64,000 bases of DNA from Chloroflexota bacterium (GTDB lineage Bacteria; Chloroflexota; Anaerolineae; Aggregatilineales; J027). Location: NCBI GenBank assembly GCA_013112715.1, contig JABFGB010000005.1, positions 62,001 to 126,000 on the forward strand, written 5' to 3'. Below, piece after piece: positions 44,901-51,858 of this stretch. How positions within the stretch are numbered: the first letter of the stretch is position 1; every line of letters begins with the position of its first letter. The translations under genes were made by a program, and so were the position numbers. The notes below the pieces were generated by a model. The model was not told the origin of the DNA. It was given only the letters and a program-made list of their open reading frames with translations, and made no database searches.

Positions 44901-45408
44901 CCACCGGGCGGTTGAAAATAACCGTGACGACGGTATCGGTGGAGACATTTGCAGCCCCGTTTCCCGGTAGCACTTCCGATACTTGCAGGGAATTCGTGGT
45001 AAATACATGAAGCCGATAAGCAGACTCCATTGCGACATGTTGCGTATCCTCAGCAAATACGCTGAAGATCAGGTCGCTGTCGGTTGGATACCCTTCAAGT
45101 GGAGGGGAAAACCTGAGAATACGTCCCCCATCTACCCATTCCCATACGCCGCCTTCTATAGCGGGGTCAACACTAAAGATACCGCCACTTTCCATATTCA
45201 TAGGACGGTCAAAGGTAAACTCGACTGAACGTTGCAGATCTAGTTCTTCGCCATTTTCCGGCGATGTTTCAATAATCTTTGGTGCTATATTTCCGGCTTG
45301 ATTGGGTGGAGCGGCCTGTGGAGAATTCGGTCTAATGAGGGCAAAAATAGCTGTACAGATTATCAGCGCCAATGGCAGAGATACCAAAACACGCTTGCGC
45401 TTCAACAT
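38986..45408 (-). CDS. Bacterial alpha-2-macroglobulin with Ig-like (Big_5) domains and SH3-like insertion
   Basis: 2140 residues. The ATG at 45408 has GGGGAG 7 nt upstream; an in-frame GTG at 45441 lacks one. An N-terminal hydrophobic helix (7-26) has no clear lipobox. Several Big_5-type Ig-like domains (SPENGEELDLQRSVEFTFDRPM and similar) fill about residues 45-480. About residues 585-650 resemble a bacterial SH3 domain (PLPVHSEASF...YLWWKVKNF...EGWIPEGSL). MG domains follow, then a Gly8 run near residue 1390, an LWEPSVITDENGQA segment and the thioester motif CIEQ with Cys about 1639, so a reactive protease-trapping thioester is intact. Likely defends the cell surface against proteases. Confidence 0.93.
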   Translation of the reverse strand: MLKRKRVLVSLPLALIICTAIFALIRPNSPQAAPPNQAGNIAPKIIETSPENGEELDLQRSVEFTFDRPMNMESGGIFSVDPAIEGGVWEWVDGGRILRFSPPLEGYPTDSDLIFSVFAEDTQHVAMESAYRLHVFTTNSLQVSEVLPGNGAANVSTDTVVTVIFNRPVVPLTSIGYQADLVNPVHIEPETAGTGEWLNTSIYTFKPEQGFIGGTTYTITIDAGLKTPTDAVLEEDYQFSFSTVKPTFANARVLNAPRVRHTEEQDEAVERLIAERELFAPFDIPLKPILELSFTQPMNPVTQNGLYIESWDGDRVRMGYSWSMDRRTVRLRTLDTLELDSIYLLVGDDAILRSMTGAELNNDYLRPLRTVPYPDYYRTYPADGERNVDPGGSFNVFFNAPMDADSIADKIKIDPAPEGEIGGYYEEWRNAYFVIFRSLPNVNYAITLEPGMRDIYGNEITTSAEINFATRAYEPSLRLNVPGMMAVYNAYDPTTRLFVSHRNIDTIELQLYRLDLPSLAGVARSNSQPDRDNRASQRLRSWQVPVASPLNVSRDRMILISPEEVDRGLEDFACQGVAARRLSVDIEARVTNDDPRPLPVHSEASFGSETVTQYPAGTSFWVQDGPLCAEGYLWWKVKNFEDETEGWIPEGSLSAYFVEPLSDVPLIENGEYKALEPGAYLLYVNSPQSNKRGYPPNAHVMIVATVNITFKYSQHEALAWVTNMQTGNPESNLLVKFYDSKFSVVAFGRTDENGLVIVDLPKLDTYGTLYAVVQTPEHFGFVSNRLIYGIQPGDFNIQMDYQQSDQRLYLYSDHPVYRPGQTVYFRGILRKQDDVLYTLMPGHRTVPIEIYDASNQKIYEERIEVNPQGTFSGEFKLDAEASLGNYRIAVALPSYQEYYNRYTGYYWNLPGLTFDVAEYHAPEYEVRATPAADEVLMGEMVDVTIDARYFFGGAVSNAQIKWVALGQDYYFNYQGRGRWTFQDFDYDRLDTENYIETTSGVWAEKVSEGEGVTDAEGRFLIQIPAGAANHPGSQVYTIEATVTDESNQPVAGRVRVVVHQGKVYVGVAPDSYLSQAGKTSRFNMIAVDWDSQAVPNQVVDYRIVERRWTSVLEKDTDGRMAWTWDLEEIEVASGSVTLDAEGKGQVEYVPPRGGTYKLYATTHDDAGNEIRSSGFMWVSSPEYVSWRQRNDNRITLIADDDTYRPGDTAQILIPSPFQGETLALVTVERDSFLHTELIHMTTNSYVYQLPIQDLYAPNIYVSVMLIKGVDEHTTYAQFRFGMIPLTIDTERLVMDVEVTPIIPEGVETVGPGDTVALDITTRDWAGNPVSAEVGIGVTDLSVLGLMSPNSPPLLDYFYSRRGLGIMTASTLTISADDYVQYVTNGRKGGGGGGGGYPGIIEIRQDFVDTPLWEPSVITDENGQAQVSITLPDNLTTWHIDARAITTGADGPMLVGQSTADFISTKPLLIRPVTPRFFVVGDELSVGAIVNNNTRQEQIVQVELIGTGFNVLNDVALVQTVTIPANGRQRVDWPIRVLDVSNIDATFTVRNEDGSYTDGSKPLLGQGDERLLPVYRYVAHETVGTAGVLDGPEARRVTETIELPEQADTERGSLRIRLDHTLAGPMLDGLNYLQNYPHQCIEQTVSRFLPNIMTMRALAELNQSNPELKQNLNQQVIFGLQRLYALQHSDGGWGWFPGDASNPLTTAYALIGLSEARNSGFAAVDTSVIERAGDFLYGYIAQQEGSGGLDNLQDWQLNQRAFILYALNRSAYASGLDSATYAARLTLMYEQRHRLNLDAQAFLMMSMMSNDPNDPRLETLKSDFMSAATFVGSASATGIHWEDRPDYYNWTTDTRTTALVLMALAHYDVTNDLLPGAVRWLMTARQADAWETTQETAWSVMSLTDWMLLTRELEANYAFGVDLNGEALLPEDTQVTPETVRESQRLRVEIEELLWDEANQVVITHGEGPGNLYYTLHLTTFLDVPGIEPASRGISIERQYYLADDPTRQLITSAKVGDEVVVMLTITALRSLNYVVIEDPIPAGAEAVDPHLLTTSIVGQRPHLEIPDRADWGWWYFSHTELRDEKVVLYATYLGPGTYTYVYRLRLGLPGQFNVIPATGQEFYFPEVYGRSAGMLFTIAP

Positions 45409-45444
45409 TTGAAATCTCCCCTCGTCAAAATTACTTTTCACGAG

Positions 45445-45475
45445 GTTATAACATGGGGCTGATGCTTCTGTTGAA
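45445..45475 (-). promoter_or_regulatory. Weak candidate promoter of the alpha-2-macroglobulin gene
   Basis: TTCAAC (45470-45475) and TATAAC (45445-45450) on the minus strand, but with a 19-base spacer. Further upstream, GTCAG heptamers GCGTCAG and TTGTCAG are spaced 11 bases apart (about 45525-45545), recalling the SARP sites elsewhere but without a matching -10. Confidence 0.3.
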
Positions 45476-45620
45476 CGCGCAGGCCACGTCTATTCAATTG
45501 CTACCCCATGCACGTCTTCCAAAAGGCTGACAAATAGCTGACGCGGTTAATTTACGCTAGGTGGTCATTGAATAAATTGTTTCATGCGGAAAAACTGAAG
45601 AGGGTTCTTTTCTGCCGATC

Positions 45621-47015
45621 TTATTGGCCTAATATTGTTTTTGCCTCTTTTATCACCTCAATCAAATCAAGATTTTGGCCTTGCTCAATGATTTGCATGT
45701 ACTCGTCGGTTTCTAATTCTCGGCAAATGGAATTAAATAAGCGACGATTGAGATGGATGACATACCGATGCAGAACGCCAGTCCATCGTGCCGCTTGTTC
45801 ATATTCTTGACCGTGCCAGAAAAAATGAACCACGATAAGTAACGTTTTTGCTAAATAGGGTTCGATCCCAAGCTGAAGAGCAAGTTCAATAGCCTCTAGC
45901 GTGGCTTGGCGGGCTGGCTCATGCTGATTTTGCAAAAGGTATAAGTAGGCCCTATATCCTTGCGCCAAGCATACATAATATGGGGCTTTTTTGTCGCGGG
46001 CAAATTCAAGGGCCTCCTCATAACACTTTGCTGCTGCCTCAAAGTTGCCGAGGTGGGTATAAATATTGCCTAGGTCAATCATCCCACTCACCACCAAGTT
46101 TTTCATATTGATCGAGTCGGCAACTTGGATACCCTCTTGATAATGGCGAATGGCCGAATCTAGCTTATCCAGTTCGACTTCACACATCGCCAAACTAAGC
46201 AGGGCGGCAGGCAGCATTCGCATAAACCCAACATTACGGCATATTTGCACGGATCGTTCGGCGTATAGTTCGGCAGTGATAAAATCTCGTAGGGAGACAA
46301 GGCTGTTACTAAGGGTCAGTAGAGCGACACTCAACTCTCCTTCGCGGCCTGTTCCCTCCACGATTGCCAAATATTTGGCAAAATAGTCGTATGCCAATTG
46401 ATAGTCACCGCGAAAATGGGCCACCCGGCCAATCCCCTGATAAACACGACCAATTTCGGCGGTTGCTTGGCATTTTTCAAATAGAACGAGCGCCCTATTT
46501 AGCAAATCTTCAGATTCATCGAACTTACCCTGTTGTTGGGCAACCGACGCCAGCGTGTAGTAGGCTCGCCCTATACTCAAGGTATCTTTGGCCTGCTGAC
46601 TTAAAATCAATAACTCATTGGCAAGCTGTGTGGCTTGTTCGGCCCGCGACGAATAAAAATGGGCCTGTGCAAGATGGTGCAGAATCGTGCGCTGCGCTTC
46701 GGCATTGCCGACCAAAATCGCCGCATCAAGCGCCTGTTGCAGCCACGTTACTCGTTCGGACGGCGTTTGGCGTACTCTCAAAATGTCCATTCCCGCAATC
46801 GAAAACTCTACGCATAACTGAGCTTTGTCTAGCTCATCCGCCGCACTAGCCGACCATGCCTGCCATTGGCGGATTTGACTCCAGTCTTGTTCAATCTGGT
46901 TATACCAATAGGTGCGGTTGCCATGTCCACGCCGAAAGGCCGTATTCGCTTGTTGCAGCCGAGTAACATAATGTTGAGCCAGCCGATATTGAACCATGTC
47001 AACAGAAGATGCCAT
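45621..47015 (-). CDS. TPR-repeat protein, partner of the SARP regulator
   Basis: 464 residues, helical throughout. At least seven tetratricopeptide-like repeats run from about residue 95 to 400, for example AYYTLASVAQQQGKFDESEDLLNRAL, VYQGIGRVAHFRGDYQLAYDYFAKYL and GMIDLGNIYTHLGNFEAAAKCYEEAL. No membrane segment. The start overlaps the SARP stop by one base (TAATG) with GAGGTG upstream. In most regulators of this class the TPR array is the C-terminal part of one chain; here the two together make 1071 residues. Probably the sensory half of a two-subunit regulator. Confidence 0.85.
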   Translation of the reverse strand: MASSVDMVQYRLAQHYVTRLQQANTAFRRGHGNRTYWYNQIEQDWSQIRQWQAWSASAADELDKAQLCVEFSIAGMDILRVRQTPSERVTWLQQALDAAILVGNAEAQRTILHHLAQAHFYSSRAEQATQLANELLILSQQAKDTLSIGRAYYTLASVAQQQGKFDESEDLLNRALVLFEKCQATAEIGRVYQGIGRVAHFRGDYQLAYDYFAKYLAIVEGTGREGELSVALLTLSNSLVSLRDFITAELYAERSVQICRNVGFMRMLPAALLSLAMCEVELDKLDSAIRHYQEGIQVADSINMKNLVVSGMIDLGNIYTHLGNFEAAAKCYEEALEFARDKKAPYYVCLAQGYRAYLYLLQNQHEPARQATLEAIELALQLGIEPYLAKTLLIVVHFFWHGQEYEQAARWTGVLHRYVIHLNRRLFNSICRELETDEYMQIIEQGQNLDLIEVIKEAKTILGQ

Positions 47016-48838
47016 TAGCTCATCACCTCATCTAAAAGTGAGCGTGCATGTAAAACCAAGAGGGCGTGCATTTGGAAGCGTCCCCCACCAACGGGTTCTA
47101 AGAGGCCACGATTGACCAGTGACCTTGCAATCGGTTTCGGGTCGTCTACCTCCCATACAACGGCCATCGCGGGTAAGTCAAAAGTCGCAGGTTTGGCGAC
47201 AAATAATCCCAAATAAGCGAAATACTGGCGGGTTAAGGCATCGAGCGAATCCGTACTACGTTTGAGAAGCGCGGTAATCGTGGGCGACGTATCGGACTTG
47301 TTTCCCAACATATCACTAGGAGCTTGGGCCGTCAGTAAACTGGCCCCCTCTCTTAAATCCGCCAATAACTCACTCACACCCCATCCCAATCGAGACTCGC
47401 TCTGTAACAGACGGCCTGCCACATGAATCGCCAATGGTAGACCTTCGAGGTCACGCACCAGTTGTGTGGCTTCATCAAGTTGGTTTGCAACAGTCTCAGG
47501 AGTAAATTTTGCCAAGAGTTCCAGTGCGGCATGTTCGGCCAAGACGGGTAGGCGATAAATATCGGTGGCAGTCGGGGCAAGAGCAGTCGCTACGCCATTT
47601 AAACGGCTCGTCATCACCAAAGTACAGTTTTTCCCCCCGACCCGAAACGGTTGGGCATGTTCCGCCTGCCAGACATCATCTACAATCAGCAGCATTCGTT
47701 TGTCACGCAGCAGCGCCGTCAATTGGGCACTAATTTCCTCGACGGTGCGGGCTTGGCCGGGTTCGTTTAATCGCAATGCCTCCGCCCAAGCCCCAATCTC
47801 ACTAGCAATACTGGGGTTTTCACCCAATGAGGCCCATAAGACACCATCAGGATAATGATGGCTGAGTTCCAAGTCGTGGGCCAGTGTTGCCACAAGGGTG
47901 CTTTTGCCGACACCCGGCCAGCCTTGAATAACGGTGATTGGGCGTGCTTCTAGGCTGCCCACGCCAAGTCGCTGCTTAATCGCATGGAGCGCGGCATCCC
48001 GGCCCACAAAAAGCGACGGTAAGGGAGGCATCACACCAGAAATCGGCGCACTAATCAAGTCGGTGGATGACACCAGCGTGGGATTACCCTGTTGAATGGC
48101 CTCAAAAAGTCGGGTGGTCTCGCTTTCGGGAGGGGTAGCAAGCTCGCTGTCCAAGATTTCTACACACTGGCGATATTGGCGCAACGCTTCTGATCGCTGA
48201 CCATTCGCAGCATATAAGCGCATCAAGTGGCGATGGGCAGGCTCATGCAGGGTATCAATCTCCAACCACTGCACAGCATGACGAATCGCTTGTTCATACT
48301 GATCCAAGTCAGCATAATAGTGGGACAAGCGACGTTGGACATCCGCATATTCACGACGCAGCCATTCACGTTGGGCTAACTGCCAGTTCTCAAATTCCAA
48401 ATCGTCCGGCAGGTTAAATCCGATCAAAAAATCATCGCCATAGAGTGTTGCAGCTTGTTGATAAAAATCTACACAATCTTTACAAATGCTATCCGAACTG
48501 TGCGGATGGGCGCTGTTCGCGGTGAGCAGTTTTTGGAAAGCAATCACATCAACCCATACCACTTCTCTCTTGAGGCCGATGGTCATACGATCCGCTTGAA
48601 TCCATTCTATATCAACCGCTTTGGTCAGTGCTCGTAGGGCACTTCGCAACGCTGACCGCGCATGATCCTCATCTTGATCCGGCCACAATAAACTGGCGAT
48701 AACCTCGCGGCTCTGCATTTGTTCGGACAACGCAAGATAGGCGATAAGGGCCAAAGCCTTGCGGCGTTCAATTTTGACTGCCATGCCTTGAAATTCGATG
48801 CGTGGGGTTCCTAACAAATACACCCGCAAGTCACTCAT
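47015..48838 (-). CDS. SARP-type transcriptional regulator with BTAD and NB-ARC domains
   Basis: 607 residues. N-terminal OmpR-like winged helix (about 1-100: VYLLGTPRIEFQG, LALIAYLALSEQMQSREVIASLLWPDQDEDHARSALRSALRAL), a bacterial transcriptional activation domain (about 110-255: QYEQAIRHAVQWLEIDTLHEPAHRHLMRLYAANGQRSEALRQYRQCVEIL), then an NB-ARC ATPase with P-loop GWPGVGKST near residue 305, Walker B RMLLIVDDVW and GLPLAIHVAGRLL. It stops where the TPR gene begins. Likely an NTP-switched activator that binds the heptamer repeats at 48852-48880 and 51732-51749. GAGG lies close before the start. Confidence 0.92.
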   Translation of the reverse strand: MSDLRVYLLGTPRIEFQGMAVKIERRKALALIAYLALSEQMQSREVIASLLWPDQDEDHARSALRSALRALTKAVDIEWIQADRMTIGLKREVVWVDVIAFQKLLTANSAHPHSSDSICKDCVDFYQQAATLYGDDFLIGFNLPDDLEFENWQLAQREWLRREYADVQRRLSHYYADLDQYEQAIRHAVQWLEIDTLHEPAHRHLMRLYAANGQRSEALRQYRQCVEILDSELATPPESETTRLFEAIQQGNPTLVSSTDLISAPISGVMPPLPSLFVGRDAALHAIKQRLGVGSLEARPITVIQGWPGVGKSTLVATLAHDLELSHHYPDGVLWASLGENPSIASEIGAWAEALRLNEPGQARTVEEISAQLTALLRDKRMLLIVDDVWQAEHAQPFRVGGKNCTLVMTSRLNGVATALAPTATDIYRLPVLAEHAALELLAKFTPETVANQLDEATQLVRDLEGLPLAIHVAGRLLQSESRLGWGVSELLADLREGASLLTAQAPSDMLGNKSDTSPTITALLKRSTDSLDALTRQYFAYLGLFVAKPATFDLPAMAVVWEVDDPKPIARSLVNRGLLEPVGGGRFQMHALLVLHARSLLDEVMS

Positions 48839-48851
48839 TGGCCTCGTCCCC

Positions 48852-48896
48852 CTGTCACGATTCTGTCACCAAGCTGTCGCGCAGCTTCCCTATACT
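48852..48896 (+). promoter_or_regulatory. SARP-type activator site and promoter of the beta-propeller gene
   Basis: Three heptamers CTGTCAC (48852), CTGTCAC (48863) and CTGTCGC (48874) repeat exactly every 11 bases; 10 bases after the last is the -10 box TATACT (48891-48896). No -35 box, as expected for SARP-activated promoters. The repeats lie 14 bases from the SARP start codon, so its own transcription may also be affected. Confidence 0.75.
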
Positions 48897-48902
48897 GACC
48901 GT

Positions 48903-49092
48903 CAATCAAGCAATGCTTGGGGTGTGTCGGTCAGCAATGTTTCCACCCATTGTAGTGGAATTTGCAGTACCACGTTTCCTATCAACGATATTGCACATGG
49001 CAATGACCCTGTAATCGTTGGACAGCCGTACTGGATAGGCTCCATTGCTGACAATGGCACATTTCGTTGGATCAAAGGGTTGGGAGAATATC
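48903..49092 (+). other. Long structured 5' leader of the beta-propeller gene
   Basis: About 190 nt separate the predicted start from the ATG. Near its 5' end lies a nested hairpin: CTGACCG/CGGTCAG (48895-48901 with 48928-48934) around CAAGC/GCTTG; then TTCCAC/GTGGAA and CATTG/CAATG stems. No known riboswitch class recognised. Confidence 0.45.
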
Positions 49093-51648
49093 ATGCGAAT
49101 ATCAACAAACGAGTATCGTATAGTGCGGACATCTGTCATTTTACTGGCAGTGGTCGCCATCTTGTTTTTTCTGATTGGTTGGCCGGCTCATTCACAGGAG
49201 CGGGCGAGTCAACGAATTGAGTCGGACAATGCCTTGGTCACTCGTGAAGGCAACTGGTCGTCACAAACAGCCGCTGCCGCTAGTGATGGGAGTTATCTCT
49301 ATTCAAGCGGGGCCGAAGGGGATGTGCTGGAATTGGAGTTTGTTGGCACCACACTGGAAGTCGTCTATATCGCTGGGCCAGCATTAGGCACATTGGCCCT
49401 TGAGGTGGATGGTACGGTGCTACGGACAGTCATCACGAGGGCCGGACAAACCGCCTATGGACAAAGCACTATCATCAACTATCTGAGCAATGAGTCACAT
49501 CTACTCAGGGTCTATGCCCAAGAGGGCGGGATTGTAGCAGTAGACGCTTTTGTCATCTCTACTGAACAAACCACCGATACAACCATCAGTGGCGACGAGG
49601 AAGGCGGGATTTTTGCCAGCACCTGCACTCCGGTGAACGCCATTCATCGCGTCAGCCTCAACTATCGCAATGAGCAGGTGTCCGGCGCATTTACCAATAG
49701 TGACTCGGCTCTATCGGAAGATGGACGTTTTGTCGCCTTCGAATCTGCTTCATCGGAATTGGTAGCAGGCGATACCAATGGCCTTATAGATATTTTTGTG
49801 TATGATCGCCAGACCTGCCAAATAAGCCGAGTTTCCGTTGCAAGTGATGGCACACAGGCAACCTTGTCATCAGCCAACCCGGATATTTCAGCCGATGGAC
49901 GTTATGTCGTATTCGAGACAAGTGCTGAGTTGGTAAGCGCGGATTCCAATGGTGTCAGCGACATTTATATGTATGATCGTGACACTTTTATGATCACCCG
50001 TATCTCGCGGGCTAACATTGCATTTCCTCAGGCGAATGGGGCTTCCCATAACCCTAGCATTTCTGGCGACGGAACACGCATTGCATTCGAATCTACGGCC
50101 ACCAATCTGGTGACGGGTGATACCAACGGTGAGTCGGATATTTTCCTGCGTGATCTCACAGCAGGTACAACGACCCGTGTCTCGCTCACCAATGCGGGTA
50201 ACGAAGCCACAGGCGGTGGTTCGTTTATGCCAGATATTGCCTCAGCAGGGAATCATGTCGCGTTTGAATCCGAGGCGACCAATCTGGTAGCGAATGATAA
50301 CAACGGCGAGCGTGATGTTTTTGCACGGGCATTGACGGCAGGCACGACTATCCGTGTCTCCATACCATCGGGTGGGGGTCAAGCCAACGGTAATTCATGG
50401 GACCCGGCGATTTCATCTAATGGTATGATCATCGCCTTTGAATCCGATGCGACCAACATGGTAGCCGGTGATACCAATAATTTCCGGGATGTGTTTGTGC
50501 GTACCACCAGCGGCACTCCCACTACCTCACTGGTTTCAGTCTCGACAGCCGGGGTACTAGGCGCTCTCCCATCAGCCAACCCAGCCATTGCGAATGGCGG
50601 ACGCCAAATTGTCTTTGAGTCCGATTCTCCCTTAGCCACCGAAGATACCAATGGTTGGACAGACATCTATGTGCGTGACCGCGTTGCCAATACTACGACC
50701 CTCGTTTCGATAGCACGGGATGGAACACAGGGGGATGACAATACCAGCTATCCAGCTATTTCGGGCAATGGCAATTATGTGAGCTTTGAATCGGAAGCCA
50801 CCAACCTGATTGCGGAGGATACGAACGATGACCCGGACATCTATGTTGCGCCGCGTTTCCCCACACCTGCCGATAATATCGCGGTATTCAGTCCCAATTT
50901 CCAAATTGTCGGTCTTGTAGATGGCTTGGGCGACCCACCTGCTGCAGACGACTATACTTTCTATTCAGCCTATGCACCCGTCACAGGGGGACAATGGGTC
51001 ATGGGTGACTGGGACAGTGATGGCCTAGAAACCCCCGGTGTCTATAGCAATGGTGCGTTCTTCTTCACCAATGAACCGGGCGAGACAGAGGATTGGGAGT
51101 TGCTGTGGATTGGTGTGACTGGGTCGCCTATCACTGGGCGACTGGATGCAGCCGTCACCAATGACTGTATTGGAGTCGTCGAAGGGGCTGACTTTCCACC
51201 CTACGGAATGGCCTTTGTTCTCTACTACACCTGCGACCTATCGGGTAACCTCCTGCCTACCATCGGGTATCAATGGCTAAGTGTCTTGTTACCAGATTCA
51301 GCAGGGTTTACAGGCACGCATCAGTTCTCCGTAGGGGATTTTGATGGGGATGGGGTGGCAACGATTGCGTGTCGGCGCGGAACTTCAATTACATGGACTA
51401 ATGATGCGGCCACAACAGGTGCTGGGGGGTTCCCGTTTGGGCAATATATCGGCGCACCGGGTATTAGTGATGAAGGTACTTTGGTCGCGGGGGATTGGGA
51501 TGGTGACACCATCGCTTCATTTGGTCTGTATTATCAAGATGGCGAGTTCTACTACCGCCACGATCTCGATTTCAATTCAGGGGTGTATTTCAATCAATCG
51601 CTTGGTGTGCCGTTGGCAGGTGCGACACAGGTTTCAGCATGGCGATAG
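49093..51648 (+). CDS. Secreted beta-propeller (TolB/PD40-like) protein with FG-GAP-type C-terminus
   Basis: 851 residues. The ATG at 49093 has GGGAG 6 nt upstream. A hydrophobic helix (10-30) and AHSQ give a signal peptide. Residues 45-155 look like a carbohydrate-binding-type jelly roll (VLELEFVGTTLEVVYIAGPALGTLALEVDG). Residues 185-610 carry about eight units of 55-60 residues with the pattern S.DGRFVAFES....LV..DTNG..DIFVYDR....I.RVS, a TolB-type propeller. The C-terminal 230 residues repeat GDWDSDGxxTPGVY/GDFDGDGVATIACR, an integrin-like calcium-loop style. Role unknown; surface sensing or adhesion is plausible. Controlled by the SARP site upstream. Confidence 0.88.
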   Translation: MRISTNEYRIVRTSVILLAVVAILFFLIGWPAHSQERASQRIESDNALVTREGNWSSQTAAAASDGSYLYSSGAEGDVLELEFVGTTLEVVYIAGPALGTLALEVDGTVLRTVITRAGQTAYGQSTIINYLSNESHLLRVYAQEGGIVAVDAFVISTEQTTDTTISGDEEGGIFASTCTPVNAIHRVSLNYRNEQVSGAFTNSDSALSEDGRFVAFESASSELVAGDTNGLIDIFVYDRQTCQISRVSVASDGTQATLSSANPDISADGRYVVFETSAELVSADSNGVSDIYMYDRDTFMITRISRANIAFPQANGASHNPSISGDGTRIAFESTATNLVTGDTNGESDIFLRDLTAGTTTRVSLTNAGNEATGGGSFMPDIASAGNHVAFESEATNLVANDNNGERDVFARALTAGTTIRVSIPSGGGQANGNSWDPAISSNGMIIAFESDATNMVAGDTNNFRDVFVRTTSGTPTTSLVSVSTAGVLGALPSANPAIANGGRQIVFESDSPLATEDTNGWTDIYVRDRVANTTTLVSIARDGTQGDDNTSYPAISGNGNYVSFESEATNLIAEDTNDDPDIYVAPRFPTPADNIAVFSPNFQIVGLVDGLGDPPAADDYTFYSAYAPVTGGQWVMGDWDSDGLETPGVYSNGAFFFTNEPGETEDWELLWIGVTGSPITGRLDAAVTNDCIGVVEGADFPPYGMAFVLYYTCDLSGNLLPTIGYQWLSVLLPDSAGFTGTHQFSVGDFDGDGVATIACRRGTSITWTNDAATTGAGGFPFGQYIGAPGISDEGTLVAGDWDGDTIASFGLYYQDGEFYYRHDLDFNSGVYFNQSLGVPLAGATQVSAWR

Positions 51649-51682
51649 GACACACCAAGTAATACCCCTAGATTCCCCTCAT

Positions 51683-51718
51683 AAAAAGGTCGGGTTACGA
51701 AATCCGGCCTTTTTGTTT
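51683..51718 (+). terminator. Terminator of the beta-propeller gene
   Basis: A 12-bp stem AAAAAGGTCGGG/TCCGGCCTTTTT with two G-T pairs and a TTTTTGTTT tail, 34 bases after the stop codon. Confidence 0.9.
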
Positions 51719-51731
51719 AGGCGTCATATGA

Positions 51732-51765
51732 TTGTCACGTTTTTGTCGCGCAGTTTTTTTATACT
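51732..51765 (+). promoter_or_regulatory. Second SARP-type activator site and promoter, no gene in front
   Basis: TTGTCAC (51732) and TTGTCGC (51743) are 11 bases apart, with a degenerate third copy GCGTCAT at 51721. Exactly 10 bases after the last is TATACT (51760-51765) followed by GACC, as at 48891. The block from TGTCGCGCAG to TATACTGACC is nearly identical at both sites. Confidence 0.75.
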
Positions 51766-51771
51766 GACCTC

Positions 51772-51853
51772 TGTCTCGATCATCTTGCACTTGTATTGTC
51801 TCAACCCTTCTCATCCGCTCCCATTTTTGCAGGGGTTGAGACATACCTTTTTT
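51772..51853 (+). ncRNA. Candidate SARP-controlled small RNA
   Basis: Predicted transcript of about 82 nt from the promoter at 51760-51765 to a strong terminator: stem TGTCTCAACCC/GGGTTGAGACA (51797-51807 with 51833-51843), extended by GTA/TAC across a bulge, then a T6 run (51848-51853). The 25-nt terminator loop is C/T-rich and holds CCGCTCCC, complementary to GGGAG ribosome binding sites. No reading frame with a ribosome binding site fits. It is convergent with, and ends six bases from, the stop codon of the ABC ATPase gene. Transcription is predicted, not shown. Confidence 0.55.
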
Positions 51854-51858
51854 GAGAA

